Below, in pieces: positions 55,301 through 64,000 of a DNA stretch of 64,000 bases. The notes beneath the pieces were generated by a model, which saw only the letters and a program-made list of their open reading frames with translations, had not been told where the DNA came from and did not search any database. The DNA comes from Girardinichthys multiradiatus. Lineage: Eukaryota; Chordata; Actinopteri; Cyprinodontiformes; Goodeidae. Every line of letters starts with the position of its first letter. Within the stretch, counting starts at the first letter, position 1. The stretch lies in NCBI RefSeq assembly GCF_021462225.1, contig NC_061816.1:12239390-12303389 (forward strand), written 5' to 3'. A program made the translations under genes and the position numbers.

Positions 55301-58260
55301 TGAGACCATCTGAAAAAAAAATTAAGCTGAAGCAGAGCGTGACCGTGCAACATGATGATAAAACTTTACAAAAAAAAGAGATAAATCCAACCTCTGATTG
55401 GTGCATCTCTGACACGTTTGATCATGCCTTTCTTTCAGATCCTTGTTTCTGTCTGATGTCACCCTATCTTTAACAGTTCAACTTTTCCTCCTGGCGACCC
55501 CTCACAAATTCTGGATAGTCAGCCTTCATTGGCTTACTAATGCCCAGCAGTAAAAGTCTGGACTAACTGCGGCGCTGCATGCACGCATAACCACGGATAG
55601 AAAGGACTCTCTCATGCATCACAATCCATCACTGGTGCGCGTTTAACCTCTTTGTAGTGAGCGATGCCCAGCTCCCTGCAGTGGATTTCAAGCTGACAGC
55701 TCCCATGATGAGGGATGATGTTCCTGAAAGCTAACGAGCATGGCCTGCTCCGCTTCATCACGCCTGTCTGTTAGTGACCTTCAGCCAAACTCACCAATGG
55801 ACGTTTGAGCACGTACGTGAACAAAAAAAGGCAAACAAACTCGGAGCAGCATGACTACAGGTTTCACCATCCTCCTCTGAGCTCAGCTGGATCTCCTTTT
55901 GGTTCTGGAAATCGCCCTGTCTTGCCTGATTTCTCAGAGAGAGGTGCTGTGGTTAATGAGCACTACTAAAAACTCCACACCTACCAACCTTCTCCTTCTT
56001 AATTCAATGTCCCTTTCCACCTCTGCCCTCCTGCCTTTGCTCACCCCGAGTCTCTGTTCGAATGTGCGGACCTCATATTGAGCCAGCTGCATTTCAAGCT
56101 GCAAAGATTACAGCGGAGGAGGAAAATCCTTCTCTGCCTGGCATCTATATTGTAGCAGCGCTGCAGAGGGACAGATTAAGACAAATTAGGTCCTGATGAC
56201 TAAAAGACTGGATATGATCGAGCTGCATGGAAGAGGGCTATTCATTACTTCCTCTCACTCTTTTTCAGCATCTCTCCATCAAGGGTGAACTATGAAAGGA
56301 TGAGGAAGAGCCAAAAAATTAGGAAAGCATCTTTTTAGTGCCTTGCAAAAGTATTCACACCCGAAACAAACCACAAATATGAATGTATTGTAGTGGGATA
56401 CTATGTGATAAACCAACACAAAGTAATGCATAACTGTGAAGAGGAAGGAAAATGCTAAATAGTTTTAAACGTTTGTTTGCATTTTTTTCAACCTCCGTGA
56501 GTCAATACTTTACCAGATTTACCACATCTATTTTTTTCGCCCATTCTTCTTTACAAAACAGCTCAAGCTCAGTAAAATTGGATGGAGAGTTTCTGAATAG
56601 TAATTTTTCAGTCCTGTTTTGATCTAGGTCTGGCTAGGCCAATATAACACATACATGTGCTTTAAATTATGCCATTGTAGCTCTGGCTATATGTTTAGGG
56701 TTTTTGTCCTGCTGGATTGTGCACCTTCCCACAGTCTCAAGTCTTTTGCAGGCTCTAACAGGTTTTCTTCCAGGTTTGCCCAGAATTTTACTCCATCCAT
56801 TTCCCCTTCAACCCTGCAGAAGCAGACACCATGTCGCTGCCAACACCATGATTCAGAGCACCTTCAGATTTGTGGAGCGCACAACTAGTACTTGTCCTAT
56901 TAACACATTCTCACCCCTGAGTTGGGAATCTCAGCAGCTCTTCCAGAGTTACCATGGGCCTCTTGGCTTCTCCTCTGATTAAGACTCTCCTTGCTCCGCC
57001 TGTCAGTTGAAATAGTAAACCATATCCACCTAAACTGGTTTGCAGTTATACCATCCTCTATCAGAGTAAAGGGAGCTGAATACAAATGAGAGCCCCATTT
57101 TTAAGATTTTAATCTTAAAGTACATTTTTATATGCACCACTTTGTGCTGATACACCACATATATCCCAATAATTTACATGGATGTTTGTTTTTGTTTGAG
57201 ACAAAATGTGAAAAAGTCTTAGGGATGTGAAAACTAGCATGGCCCTATATGCTCATGATGCTGGTATTATTGGGACATGAGGACTTGAGTTTCACCCTAT
57301 GCATTGCCACTGGAAATGATTGTGTGTGCAGAATCCACAAGAAGTCAAATCAAATGAGTGAAATAACCACATTCACTTTGCGCATCAAGAGCCACACTGA
57401 AGACACTAAGATGCCTTTTTTAAAGTAATGTAAACACTGAGCAGTTGTAAAATGCACCAAAACGAAATGCACACAGAAAAAAACAACTCAAAAAATGCTA
57501 AGAAGCTAATCTGCAGCAGTTTATTTTCAGATTCCACCATGCAGCATAAGCCCCTTTAATATAGCAAATGGAGGGGAACTGGGCTGGCATCAAAGTTAGA
57601 TCCAAGGCTTCCAGCTTTAAAGAGAGGAGGAATATCTTACTATGTTAATGTATTCTATACCTAGAACTTCAAGACTGCAGAGACATTCCCCTATGTACTT
57701 TAAGTAAGAAGGACACTAAAATAATCTGCATCTCTGTTTTAAATTGTCACAAAATTAACTTTGAGGGAGCAAGGTAGGGAAAATGTTGAAATAAAATAAA
57801 TCCCTATCAAAAAGGGTAGAAGAAGGGGTCCCTGCAGGGTAGTCAAACAGCATGTCAAGCATCATACTGCTATAGCTTCCTGTTATTTTAACCCTGCGGT
57901 GGGAAACATGGAGTCATTTCCCACAATCCCCCAGTAGTCCTTAATTTTATCAGTAAAATGCTGCCGGAGATTCACTCCTCTGTCTCGGTGAAGGCCTTTG
58001 GTTTTAAATTGTGTGATCCATCTTCACAGCTTTAACATGTCAGCTGTAAATATTCAGCCTGTCTTTTCATCTGTTAGATTTATGGTAAAAATTGCTGGAG
58101 GTGTTTTGGCTCACCCTTCTTGATGAGCTGGATGTTTGCTTGCCGCCGCCCGTTGCTGTTTTCCACGTAGCAGGAGTAGTTGCCAAGATCGCTCTCCTCC
58201 AAGGAGTTGATGGTCAGAGAGATGGAGACTTCCTGCTCTCCGAGGTGCTCCCGGATAGTC
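30589..58260 (-). CDS. il1rapl1: il1rapl1 (3' part of gene, 4 coding exons)
   Basis: This is the gene-level entry for an IL-1-receptor-accessory-protein-like receptor. In this family the three extracellular Ig domains bind the presynaptic phosphatase PTP-delta and drive synapse formation, and the tail binds NCS-1. Four exons on the - strand (58260-58115, 53156-53010, 44304-44134, 31316-30589) join in frame to 396 residues plus stop, roughly residues 300-696 of the human protein. They cover the last part of Ig3, one transmembrane helix, the TIR domain and the long C-terminal tail. The tail ([14 protein letters not shown] and the end [11 protein letters not shown]) fits IL1RAPL1 better than IL1RAPL2 from my knowledge of the family. 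Exons for signal peptide, Ig1, Ig2 and the start of Ig3 lie right of the window. Introns are 12.8, 8.7 and 5.0 kb, all GT/AG. Confidence 0.88.
31317..32214 (-). other. il1rapl1 intron with no recognised content
   Basis: It is the 3' end of the 12.8-kb intron before the terminal exon. No repeats or exons are recognised. Confidence 0.45.
32396..33021. mobile_element. inverted-repeat insertion inside the Tc1 remnant
   Basis: The left end ccttccccactggctcgttt and the right end, which reads ccttttccactggctcgatt on the - strand, are imperfect inverted repeats. The sequence between shows no transposase. A target duplication is not evident and the superfamily is not assigned. The boundaries are estimates. 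Confidence 0.55.
32789..32821. repeat. perfect 12-bp stem hairpin
   Basis: tgaattacaagc and gcttgtaattca flank a 9-base loop. A second pairing, atcagc with gctgat, lies just outside. It is inside the 32396-33021 insertion. Confidence 0.8.
33330..34524 (-). other. il1rapl1 intron with no recognised content
   Basis: No exon or assigned repeat family. The last bases before 34525 are the integration flank of the next Tc1 element. Confidence 0.45.
34525..36155 (-). mobile_element. Tc1-like DD34E transposon with 273-bp inverted repeats
   Basis: The 1631-bp element is flanked by TA (34523-34524 and 36156-36157). The ends are cagtacagaccaaacg and its mirror. Inverted arms 34525-34797 and 35883-36155 are each 273 bp. 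The left arm includes the last 109 nt of the transposase, so the right arm carries an inverted duplicate of the transposase 3' end. The transposase is on the - strand and has a frameshift. It lies in il1rapl1 in sense orientation. Confidence 0.92.
34689..35740 (-). pseudogene. Tc1-like transposase with one frameshift
   Basis: The frame from 35740 encodes [15 protein letters not shown], two helix-turn-helix motifs, the GRPR hinge (KGRPRVTS), [11 protein letters not shown] with the first catalytic Asp, and [15 protein letters not shown] frameshift occurs near 35020-34990, around the second Asp: QQDNDP is expected but reads [10 protein letters not shown] second frame (to 34689) then gives [18 protein letters not shown] with the catalytic Glu and the C-terminus [14 protein letters not shown]. 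All other parts are present, so this is a single lesion in a recent copy. Confidence 0.88.
36500..36600. repeat. palindromic (TAATTACGAGA)-type repeat
   Basis: acgagataagatgt and tacgagatcttatctc around 36545-36590 form an inverted repeat built from short tcataattacgagat-like units. Known as a dispersed palindromic pattern in fish from general knowledge; unassigned here. Confidence 0.5.
37274..37863. mobile_element. internally deleted Tc1-like element
   Basis: The element is 590 bp, flanked by TA (37272-37273 and 37864-37865). The ends are imperfect inverted repeats (tacacacccctgtgaaatg left; on the - strand tacacacaccctgtaaattg right; then gatgtaaaaaa in both). The middle looks like decayed Tc1 transposase from the - strand with no frame. 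Confidence 0.7.
38725..39290. mobile_element. decayed Tc1-like remnant
   Basis: The left phrase ggtctgaagtttctatacac resembles the ends of salmonid-type Tc1 elements, and the right phrase cctttatgtaaaggtttgac could be its mirror. The interior has no frame. Weakly supported. Confidence 0.35.
40226..41683 (+). mobile_element. Tc1-like element nested in another Tc1 (inner)
   Basis: A 1458-bp element with inverted repeats of roughly 210 bp (caggtccttctcaaaatatt and its mirror), flanked by the TA of the host element (40224-40225 and 41684-41685). It inserted into the left repeat of the 40208-43065 element, so it is the younger of the two. The transposase on the + strand lacks its catalytic Glu region. 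Confidence 0.93.
40554..41366 (+). pseudogene. Tc1-like transposase, internally deleted
   Basis: The 270-codon frame has a helix-turn-helix ([18 protein letters not shown]), GRKKCGRKR hinge, [11 protein letters not shown] (first Asp) and [11 protein letters not shown] (second Asp). After VLNWPAN it jumps straight to sequence that in another frame reads [18 protein letters not shown] and ends at 41405. The intervening SPDLNPIE block, with the catalytic Glu, is missing, so about 50 codons are deleted. The product cannot be an active transposase. Confidence 0.88.
42013..42808 (+). pseudogene. decayed Tc1-like transposase (outer element)
   Basis: The reading frame changes several times: [16 protein letters not shown] near 42028, then KVLWSDKFW near 42405 (the usual DES is changed), then [15 protein letters not shown], then [11 protein letters not shown] (second Asp) and [14 protein letters not shown] with stop at 42806. 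The catalytic Glu is Lys (NPIK), and the C-terminus is lost. Older than the element inserted into it. Confidence 0.85.
43066..44133 (-). other. il1rapl1 intron with no recognised content
   Basis: AT-rich intron sequence between the nested Tc1 pair and the TIR exon. No repeat is assigned. Confidence 0.45.
44134..44304 (-). CDS. il1rapl1: il1rapl1 exon: TIR domain box 1 and box 2
   Basis: It has 56 codons from [18 protein letters not shown] to [16 protein letters not shown] is TIR box 1 and RDLIPTG is the BB-loop box 2 region. The acceptor is cttgtag and the donor is gtaagc on the - strand. Joining to 31316 gives GTYIEDV in place of the readthrough that follows the donor. Confidence 0.95.
44305..45050 (-). 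other. il1rapl1 intron with no recognised content
   Basis: Sequence upstream of the first TIR exon. I see no exon or repeat family. Confidence 0.45.
45050..46365 (-). mobile_element. Tc1-like remnant, 'ttcacacccct' family
   Basis: The end phrase tccaataaaatgcattgaag and aaggggtgtgaacacttttg close the copy on the right. Interior phrases ctgagctgtagatgtctac and ctcctccagagttagcaatg are the same family sequence interrupted by the small element at 45843-46007. There is no frame. Confidence 0.55.
45843..46007. mobile_element. 165-bp hAT-like MITE nested in Tc1 remnant
   Basis: It is flanked by ctacagcag (45834-45842) and ctagagcag (46008-46016), eight of nine bases alike. The insert contains ccctggtcctcaaggccctg, like the element at 13308-13480. 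The Tc1 sequence on either side becomes continuous when it is removed. An 8-bp-type duplication suits hAT. Confidence 0.6.
47070..47145 (+). repeat. LINE (L2/CR1-like) 3' tail
   Basis: The segment aggttgtcattgtaaatgag then ctcaattgacctacctggtt matches the 3' end seen in L2-type LINEs of fish, from general knowledge. The reverse transcriptase is not present nearby. Confidence 0.5.
47145..50770 (-). other. il1rapl1 intron with no recognised content
   Basis: A 3.6-kb stretch of intron. I see no exon, RNA gene or assigned repeat. Short AT-rich ORFs are uninformative. Confidence 0.4.
50770..51710 (+). mobile_element. Tc1-like remnant, 'ttcacacccct' family
   Basis: It opens with tttaatgtgacagaccaaca and closes with gataaaatcccagtaaaata, the same end phrases as at 5560 and 56400. 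Interior phrases ttgtggtggcagtaacataa and ctggactacttttgcaag are decayed transposase and right end. Confidence 0.5.
51710..53009 (-). other. il1rapl1 intron with no recognised content
   Basis: Between a Tc1 remnant and the transmembrane exon. No recognised repeat or exon. Confidence 0.4.
53010..53156 (-). CDS. il1rapl1: il1rapl1 exon: transmembrane helix
   Basis: It encodes (A)[14 protein letters not shown], then the hydrophobic helix [13 protein letters not shown], then [16 protein letters not shown] and an acidic SEDIDG. This places the single membrane span and the juxtamembrane segment before the TIR domain. The acceptor is acatcag and the donor is gtaagt. Confidence 0.95.
53380..53600 (+). 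mobile_element. two short Tc1-like scraps
   Basis: Phrases gcagaggatctatgacgctg (about 53399) and gtggaggatctatgatgctg (about 53550) are near-identical, about 150 bp apart, and match the GGSIMLWA region of Tc1 transposases. This is either a local duplication or two fragments. It lies just upstream of the transmembrane exon. Confidence 0.5.
53600..55130 (-). other. il1rapl1 intron, possible retroelement sequence
   Basis: The part at 54480-54780 (ctctggacatcaaccctg, ctctgcctgtctgtgc) has the pyrimidine-rich style of a dispersed fish repeat, but I cannot assign it. The rest has no recognised content. Confidence 0.3.
55130..55375 (+). mobile_element. Tc1-like transposase scrap
   Basis: It reads [13 protein letters not shown] followed by a stop, then decayed sequence. 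No ends are found. Confidence 0.5.
55375..56337 (-). other. il1rapl1 intron with no recognised content
   Basis: I see no exon, RNA gene or repeat family in this intron stretch. Confidence 0.4.
56338..57238 (-). mobile_element. Tc1-like remnant, 'ttcacacccct' family
   Basis: It starts with gtgccttgcaaaagtattca and ends with gacaaaatgtgaaaaagtct. The interior in reverse orientation matches Tc1 transposase of the same family (ctctaacaggttttcttcca, ctccatccatttcccc). It is the most complete copy of the family here, but without an open frame. Confidence 0.6.
57240..58114 (-). other. il1rapl1 intron with no recognised content
   Basis: Sequence immediately downstream (gene sense) of the Ig3 exon. 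No repeats are assigned. Confidence 0.4.
58115..58260 (-). CDS. il1rapl1: il1rapl1 exon: end of third Ig domain
   Basis: It encodes [17 protein letters not shown] through the Ig signature [13 protein letters not shown] to ANIQLIKK. The tyrosine-x-cysteine of the F strand (YSCYVEN) marks the Ig fold. The acceptor reads cccctgcag and the donor gtgagc on the - strand. It is 146 nt, split at both codon ends. Confidence 0.93.
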
Positions 58261-58834
58261 CTGCAGGGGTCGGCACAGAGCTCATAAATTTGTGCATGAG
58301 CATAACTGGTAGTTATTGCATCATCTTCAGCTGAAAAGGCTTTTGGTCAGTAAAATGAAACAAACACACAACAAAGAGTTGAAAAGAACCAATAATATTT
58401 CTCAAAAAGGGGATGTAATTGTCTGATCACAGGCTAGGAGGTTCAGATCAAAGCTGATTCTGGCAGTCTGTGTTTAAGGAGTCTCGTTGAAAATAACGAA
58501 AAGAAGAAAGCAGGAGATAAGAGGGTGCACAGAGCAGAAGTTGTGCTTTAAATTTTGCATGTCTGCTTTATGATGACAGATTCCAAACAATGTCAGATCA
58601 GACATTCTGTAAAAATGAAAATAGAATAAATACGCTGCACTGATTTCTTAAAAAAAAAAAGAAATACAGATTTTTCTAACAAAAAAGGTTTTCCTGACAG
58701 GAATTTGAGTTGTGCCAGCAGTAAGAATCATAAAATACCTGGCATTACACACTTTCATATCAGGTATATCAGACATGCTCTCTTCACACTTTAAACCCAC
58801 CTATCCTGTGGCTTTGCGCCTATCTTTCTATACA

Positions 58835-59960
58835 GTGCTGGGAATTGATATATTCCCTCATCAAATATTTCTTCTTTTTTTGCTTTTATGTCATACTTAA
58901 ATGTTTCAGATCATTAAACAAAAGTAAAATCAGACCAAGACAACCTGAGTAAATACAAAATGCAGTATTTAAAGAATGATTTCATTTATTAAGAGAAAAA
59001 AGCTTTTCAAACCAACCTGGCCCTGTCCAAAAACAGCAATACCATTCCCCTCCTCGTCAACAAGTGTTTGCAATAATTCACAATGAGGTTTTTACATCCT
59101 TGTTTAGGAATTCTGTTCCACTGAGTCATCTTAATGCTCTTTAGTAAATAAAGCCACTTACGCGTTTTTTTTTTTTTTTTTTTTTGCATAAATGTCCTGT
59201 TAGAAGTAACGACAGAGTATTTTGGTCAGAGGTGGACTTCCTAGAATGCTTTGTGTCTTTTTCCTTCTGCATAACCAAAATATGCTTGAGCTTTAGGTCA
59301 CAAACTGATAGATGGATACTGTTCAGGGTTTCATCAATTACAGCAAGTTGTTCGGGTCCAGCAACAACAAAATAGCATCTAACTATTACACTCCCACCAC
59401 CATGTTTGCCTCTTGGTATGTTCTTTTTTGAAATGACACCTTTGTCTTGTTAGCAGATAGAGGATTTTCCCAGAAGTGTTGGGGTTTATCAGATTGTTTT
59501 ACTTACTGCTGACTCATGAACACTGACCCTCAATGAGAAAAGTCAGGCCTTTAGTGCTTTAGATGTTGTTCTGGATTCTTTTGAGACCTTCTGGATAACT
59601 CACTGAGTAATTTTGGTTGCGGGGCTACTCCTCGTAAGGTTTACCACCATTCCATGTTCTTTCCATTTGTAGATAATGGCTCTCACTGTGACTTCCATAA
59701 AAATCCATAAAAGGGGCTTTGTAACTATTTCCAGACTGACTGGTGTAAACGACATCTGTTCTCGAATTTAGATCAGGACATGATGTGTTGCTTTTAGTGA
59801 TCTTTCAGCCTACTTTATGTTGTCAAACAGGTTCTATTAAAATTATTTCTTGATTCTACAGGTCTGATTCTCATCAGGTCTGGGTGTCACTAGTTTTGAA
59901 CTATGAATTATTATACAGTACTGAACTCAGCTTTCCGAAAAACATGATTAATCACAGTTA
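58835..59960 (-). mobile_element. decayed Tc1-like element, transposase antisense to +
   Basis: The segments tttcagatcattaaacaaaa, gagtaaatacaaaatgcagt, caccaccatgtttgcc and gataatggctctcactgtga occur in the order of a common fish Tc1-like family. The interior is shortened and no frame remains. Confidence 0.6.
59166..59185 (+). repeat. poly-T run
   Basis: A run of about 19 T bases inside the decayed Tc1 copy. Confidence 0.85.
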
Positions 59961-62900
59961 ATTTATAACTGGGCATTTAAATTTTTACCTGGATGGTTTT
60001 GATAGCTTTTTCCCTTATTAGAATCATCATATGAAAACTGCTTTTTGTATTTACTACAGTTATTTTTGTCTGATGGTAAAATCTGTTTGATGACCTTTAA
60101 ACATGAAACATTTTTGTGTGTCAAAAAAGCAGAAATAGAAGAAATCTGTAATAAATACAGCATCTTATTACAGTAATTTCACTCAGAAAACATGACACCA
60201 TATGGAAATTCATCTAAATAACCAATAGGATGAAAAAAATATTCCTCAGCCTCAGTAAAATGATCAAAAGTCAGTTTTTAATTTATTAAAACTATAAAAG
60301 GATTGTCATTAGACTTTCAGCATTCCCTCCCAACTGCAGCCTTTTAAACAGATTCCAAACAATGCCAAATCAGATATTCTGTACGAAGGAAAGAAATAAA
60401 GAAATTAGGTCAAAACACTAAGCATCGACTCGTTTATTAAACAATCCATATATCATGACCTTAGTATTACAGGTTTTCCTATAAGATTCATCAGTGATGA
60501 GCTCCGAACTGCTAAATACCCAAATATCCAGTAGCCTGGCTCCTTTTTCTTTCCATAGAAACAAGAAAGTATATTAAGCATAGCCTCCATATAAAGTTCA
60601 ATAATCTGCTTACATTTGAAAACTACCACTTAGTTGCAGTGCTGAGACCCTTTATGTTTATTGCTTGGAATACATCTTTTTCCTGTAGAAACTATCCCAG
60701 TGCAGAAAGCATATGCAGTGCAGTAATCACTAATTGGGTCTTGATGAATTATTACGCAAATAAACTCATAAAAACACTATAACATATGGGTAGTTAATTT
60801 TTGATCCAGAGTCAATAATATGCTTTTCTGTACTTTAGAAACACTGTACAGGGAGTGTCACAGATTGCACAAAACTGTCTGGGAGTTAGAGTCACAGCAC
60901 TTCCACCTAGCTGTAGCATTTTATAGCATGGTAGATTTCATGGTTATACAAATTTTTCTTGCAAAATGGGAATCCTAAATAGTTACACAAGAACTGGTGG
61001 CTGCACCCAAGGTTAGACCCTGAATATTTAGATATGCTGGTACAGAGACAGCTATATTGACAATTGTCTGTCTTCTTATGAACTTAAGTGAATTCCAGTT
61101 CTTAATACATAGGGTTTACTCAATGCTGGCCCAAGTCTTCTGTGAAGGCTTTCCACACGGTTTAGGAGTGTGTTTAGGGGAACTTTTGACCATTCTTCTA
61201 AAAGTGCATTTTTGGAGGTCAGAAATGAGAGATGTTAAACAACAAAGTCTGGCTAGCTTTACGGTCTTCGCTTTAATTCCTCCCAAGGTGTTTTATTGTG
61301 TTAGGTCGGGACTTTGTGTGGCCCGTCAAGTATTTTGTGGACCTTGTCTTGTACACTGGTGTACTGGAGCTATTAGGGACTAAGTCCAACTCCTGAGATG
61401 TCAGGGCAGAGAAACCTGAATATAAGAAGTTCATTACTGAGAGGAAAGTATCGGTACCTAAGCACAACTGCAGGTATAACTGTTTTTGGAAATCCATCGC
61501 CTTGCACTGCTTTAGTCATTCTAAGGATCTGCTTGTGGTTTCTAATGTAGTTAAATCCACGATTATCATCACCTACTGGTACAGCATAGGCATTACAGTG
61601 TTTTTGTTAGAAATCACACATACAGGGTAGATAGAGATTTGATAAAAACAGGGGAAAAATATCTGTTTGAAAAGATTTCAAGAGGAGTTTAGCTGGAGTC
61701 TGAGAAGGCTGTTTTCTTTCACAAAATAACAAAAAACTTCCATTAAGATGTATGCATCATTAAAACATTGTTGATGTTTCCAGCAAAATGCCTTGCTAAT
61801 GTTCCAAAATTAGTACCCACAACAAACTAACACCATCTTATCTGGTAAAAGCAATTATAACAAACTCCTGGAAAAAAAAAAAAAAAAAAACAAGAACAAG
61901 AAAACATTAGCAACAAAAAGCAGGATCCAACCTGCGGGGGTGCAAAAGCAGCAAATATGTATAAGCAGATAACCTTTTTAAGGCTTGAAAAAAATGACAG
62001 CTATTTCAAGCGTCTGTTTAATGATGCATGGGGCTAATAGTGCAAAAAGGTGTGAGTGCCACTTAGGCATTCATCTCCCGCCTACTGCAGGGCATTTGCA
62101 TATAAAACCTCATCTCATTCTTGTTGATCAATGAATGAACTAAATAAAGCAGATTGTGAAGTGCTGGGTATATATGAGGACAAACTACAATACAGCCACT
62201 GCTGCCATGGCAATGTCTTACATTAGCTGTACAAAATGGGGCTAATAAGTGGAATCCCACAGAAAATATCACTCTGCAGTGAATTTCTTTTTATTGAGAA
62301 TACAGAAAGAGAAACCATTACAAGCAATTATTTTATTGCTACTATGTGCTAGCTGCTTCATAAAACCTAATAAAGAACTGCTTTTCGCTGAGAAACAAAA
62401 ATGTTAGCAACTAAAGTTGGGTTACAGAACCATGAGTGAAACTAATTTAACCTTTTTTCTTTGTTCCTGTGAACACATCGCTCCACATTGTGAGGCCAGT
62501 CAGGCAGAGACACAGGAGTTTCACTTCAAGGTTGGGACACACAGTCCTGCTGATGGCTTTTTAAAGAGTAGGGCAACCATCTGAGACACAACATAGACTG
62601 AAGTGAAGCACGGGAAAGCAGGGAAAAAAAAAATAAAAATCTATCATTCTTGTTAGTGAAAGTCTTTTCTAGAGAAAAATGTGGGTTTCCTGAAATGAAG
62701 AGGCAAGAAGTAGAAACCCACCCACACAAAAGCCTGACATATGATGTGTTTTAAAGTCAAGGATACTGGTTAACTCACAGAAACAAGTGGACAGAGTTCA
62801 GGAGAAAAACATGTTGGACTCAGGTGATTTGTCCATAAATATATTTATTAACATTGTGCATTAGCTTAAAAATTTGAAAAACTTGCTATATTTGAGTACA

Positions 62901-63180
62901 TTGCAAAAGGTCCCTGCCATGCACTTTCATACAGTGCATGGCATAAGTATCCATACCTTCTTATATGAATTTAAAAATAGAATCTTCACTGTATTTTGGA
63001 AATTCGATACACCAACAAAATATTGGATGATTAAAAACTGTTGTGAAAATAAGTTATTTACTGATGTACTGTGGTGTAAATGTGTATTCCTGAGTAATAT
63101 TCTGTAATAATTCATTTCAAGATTTATTTAATTTACTTAAAAGTTTTATTTATTTATTTCATAATGTAGTTTTATTTTGT
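59960..63180 (-). other. il1rapl1 intron with no recognised content
   Basis: AT-rich intron with a poly-A run near 61870. No upstream il1rapl1 exon is seen, fitting the very large introns of this gene in vertebrates. Confidence 0.4.
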
Positions 63181-63194
63181 GACACTTTTATTTT

Positions 63195-63959
63195 GTAAAG
63201 CTACTTTAGTATTTCAGTGACTTTTACTTTTTAACCCCGTTCTTCATTTTAAGCTCTTTTTATTTCATGTTCTTATATTCAAATGAGGGGGCAGAGTTTT
63301 ATCTGCTGGGTGTCGCTGGGACAGCAGGTCTGAGCTCAATTTGTGGCAGTAGCCGGCAGAAGACAGCATGGTGGAGGGATTCTGCAAGGATGCCAGAAGG
63401 TGCCAGACCCGCCGTAAAAGCCTGCCACGGCGGTTGCCGCTGTTTTTGCGAAAGCTTTTTGTGCAATAAATCTTTGTCATCCTTTCAGCACGTCATACAC
63501 ACACACACACATAGTGCTATTTATTTTCCATTATAGGTAAATACAGCAACCTTATATTATGGGTCTAATGCTGTTTATTAAATAAAGACCAATGAAGACA
63601 TCATTTAAAAGTAACAGCCTATAACAACAATGACATCCCGTTTGCCGATAATCAGCATTGGTTTCCACAAAAACAGCAGCAACCGCCGTGGGAGGCTTTT
63701 ACGGCCGAAGCCAGGGGAGGGAGCCAGGGGCATCCTCGCAGAATGCCCTGGTTCCCTCCGGCATGCTGTCTTCTGGCAGGCAGTGGCATGCTTCTGCCGA
63801 CCACAGCCACGAATTGAGCTCGGCCCTGCTGTCCCAGCGCCACCCAGCAGATAAAACTCCGCCCCCTCATTTGAATATAAGAACATGAAATAAAAAGAGC
63901 TTAAAATAAAAAATGGGGTTAAAAAGTAAAAGTCACTGAAACACGTAAAGTAGCTTTAC
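63195..63959. repeat. large inverted repeat, two copies of an unassigned element
   Basis: Arms 63195-63455 and about 63660-63959 are inverted copies. Shared phrases include tatttcatgttcttatattc, caaatgagggggc, agttttatctgctgggtg, gacagcatg and cacggcggttgc. The right arm has extra segments of about 45 bp, so the two copies are diverged and not a recent snap-back. It may be two SINE-like or LTR-like copies in opposite orientation, or a foldback element. The frame starting MFLYSNEGAEFYLL is open in both arms only because they are copies. Confidence 0.75.
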
Positions 63960-64000
63960 TTCATGGAATATTTATTAATAATTTATCAATAGCAGTATTT

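Noticed and set aside
30589..58260. Assignment to il1rapl2
   Set aside because: The C-terminal tail ending in ETSISSVIW fits IL1RAPL1 better from family knowledge; a tree with both paralogues would settle it.
63267..63886. Pair of ORFs starting with the same residues (MFLYSNEGAEFYLL)
   Set aside because: They match only because they lie in two inverted copies of one repeat; neither has a domain or splice context.

Overview
The window is a piece of a vertebrate nuclear genome, almost certainly a ray-finned (teleost) fish. It holds spliced genes with GT/AG introns, vertebrate-type neuronal proteins, and many fish-type Tc1/mariner and hAT DNA transposons, tRNA-like repeats and microsatellites. 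One interspersed repeat (1240-1860) recalls repeats seen in cyprinodontiform-like percomorphs, but the species is not established.

Two genes account for all the coding sequence I can support. On the + strand, 567-20331 is the 3' part of cask. It has 21 coding exons (2249 nt, about 748 residues plus stop). They run from the end of the CaM-kinase-like domain through the two L27 domains, PDZ, SH3 and Hook region to the guanylate-kinase-like domain and the stop. Every exon junction keeps frame. An 18-nt microexon is present, and so is an unannotated candidate 39-nt cassette exon just before the SH3 exon. On the - strand, 58260-30589 is the 3' part of an IL1RAPL-type receptor, best match il1rapl1. 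It has four coding exons (end of Ig3, transmembrane, first part of TIR, rest of TIR plus C-terminal tail); the 5' exons lie beyond the right edge. The genes are tail to tail with about 10.3 kb between stop codons. Both encode synaptic proteins linked in humans to X-linked intellectual disability.

Nearly everything else is intron, UTR or intergenic DNA with a heavy transposon load. The best resolved elements are: a 1270-bp DD36E Tc1/mariner copy with an almost intact transposase (7412-8681); a Tc1 copy with 273-bp inverted repeats that duplicate the transposase 3' end (34525-36155); a Tc1 element inserted at a TA inside the inverted repeat of a second Tc1 (40226-41683 within 40208-43065); a 721-bp hAT element with a perfect 8-bp target duplication inside a larger inverted-repeat element (17392-18112 within 16255-18245); a small hAT-like MITE inside a Tc1 remnant (45843-46007); and an inverted-repeat insertion splitting another Tc1 remnant (about 32396-33021). 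The intergenic region carries a tandem array of about 160-bp tRNA-like units (22640-23360), followed by two tRNA-like units in reverse orientation.

I see no prokaryotic system, CRISPR array, rRNA gene or credible functional tRNA gene. No wholly new biological system is apparent. The unusual content lies in transposon structure, the tRNA-like array, candidate alternative exons and the gene arrangement.
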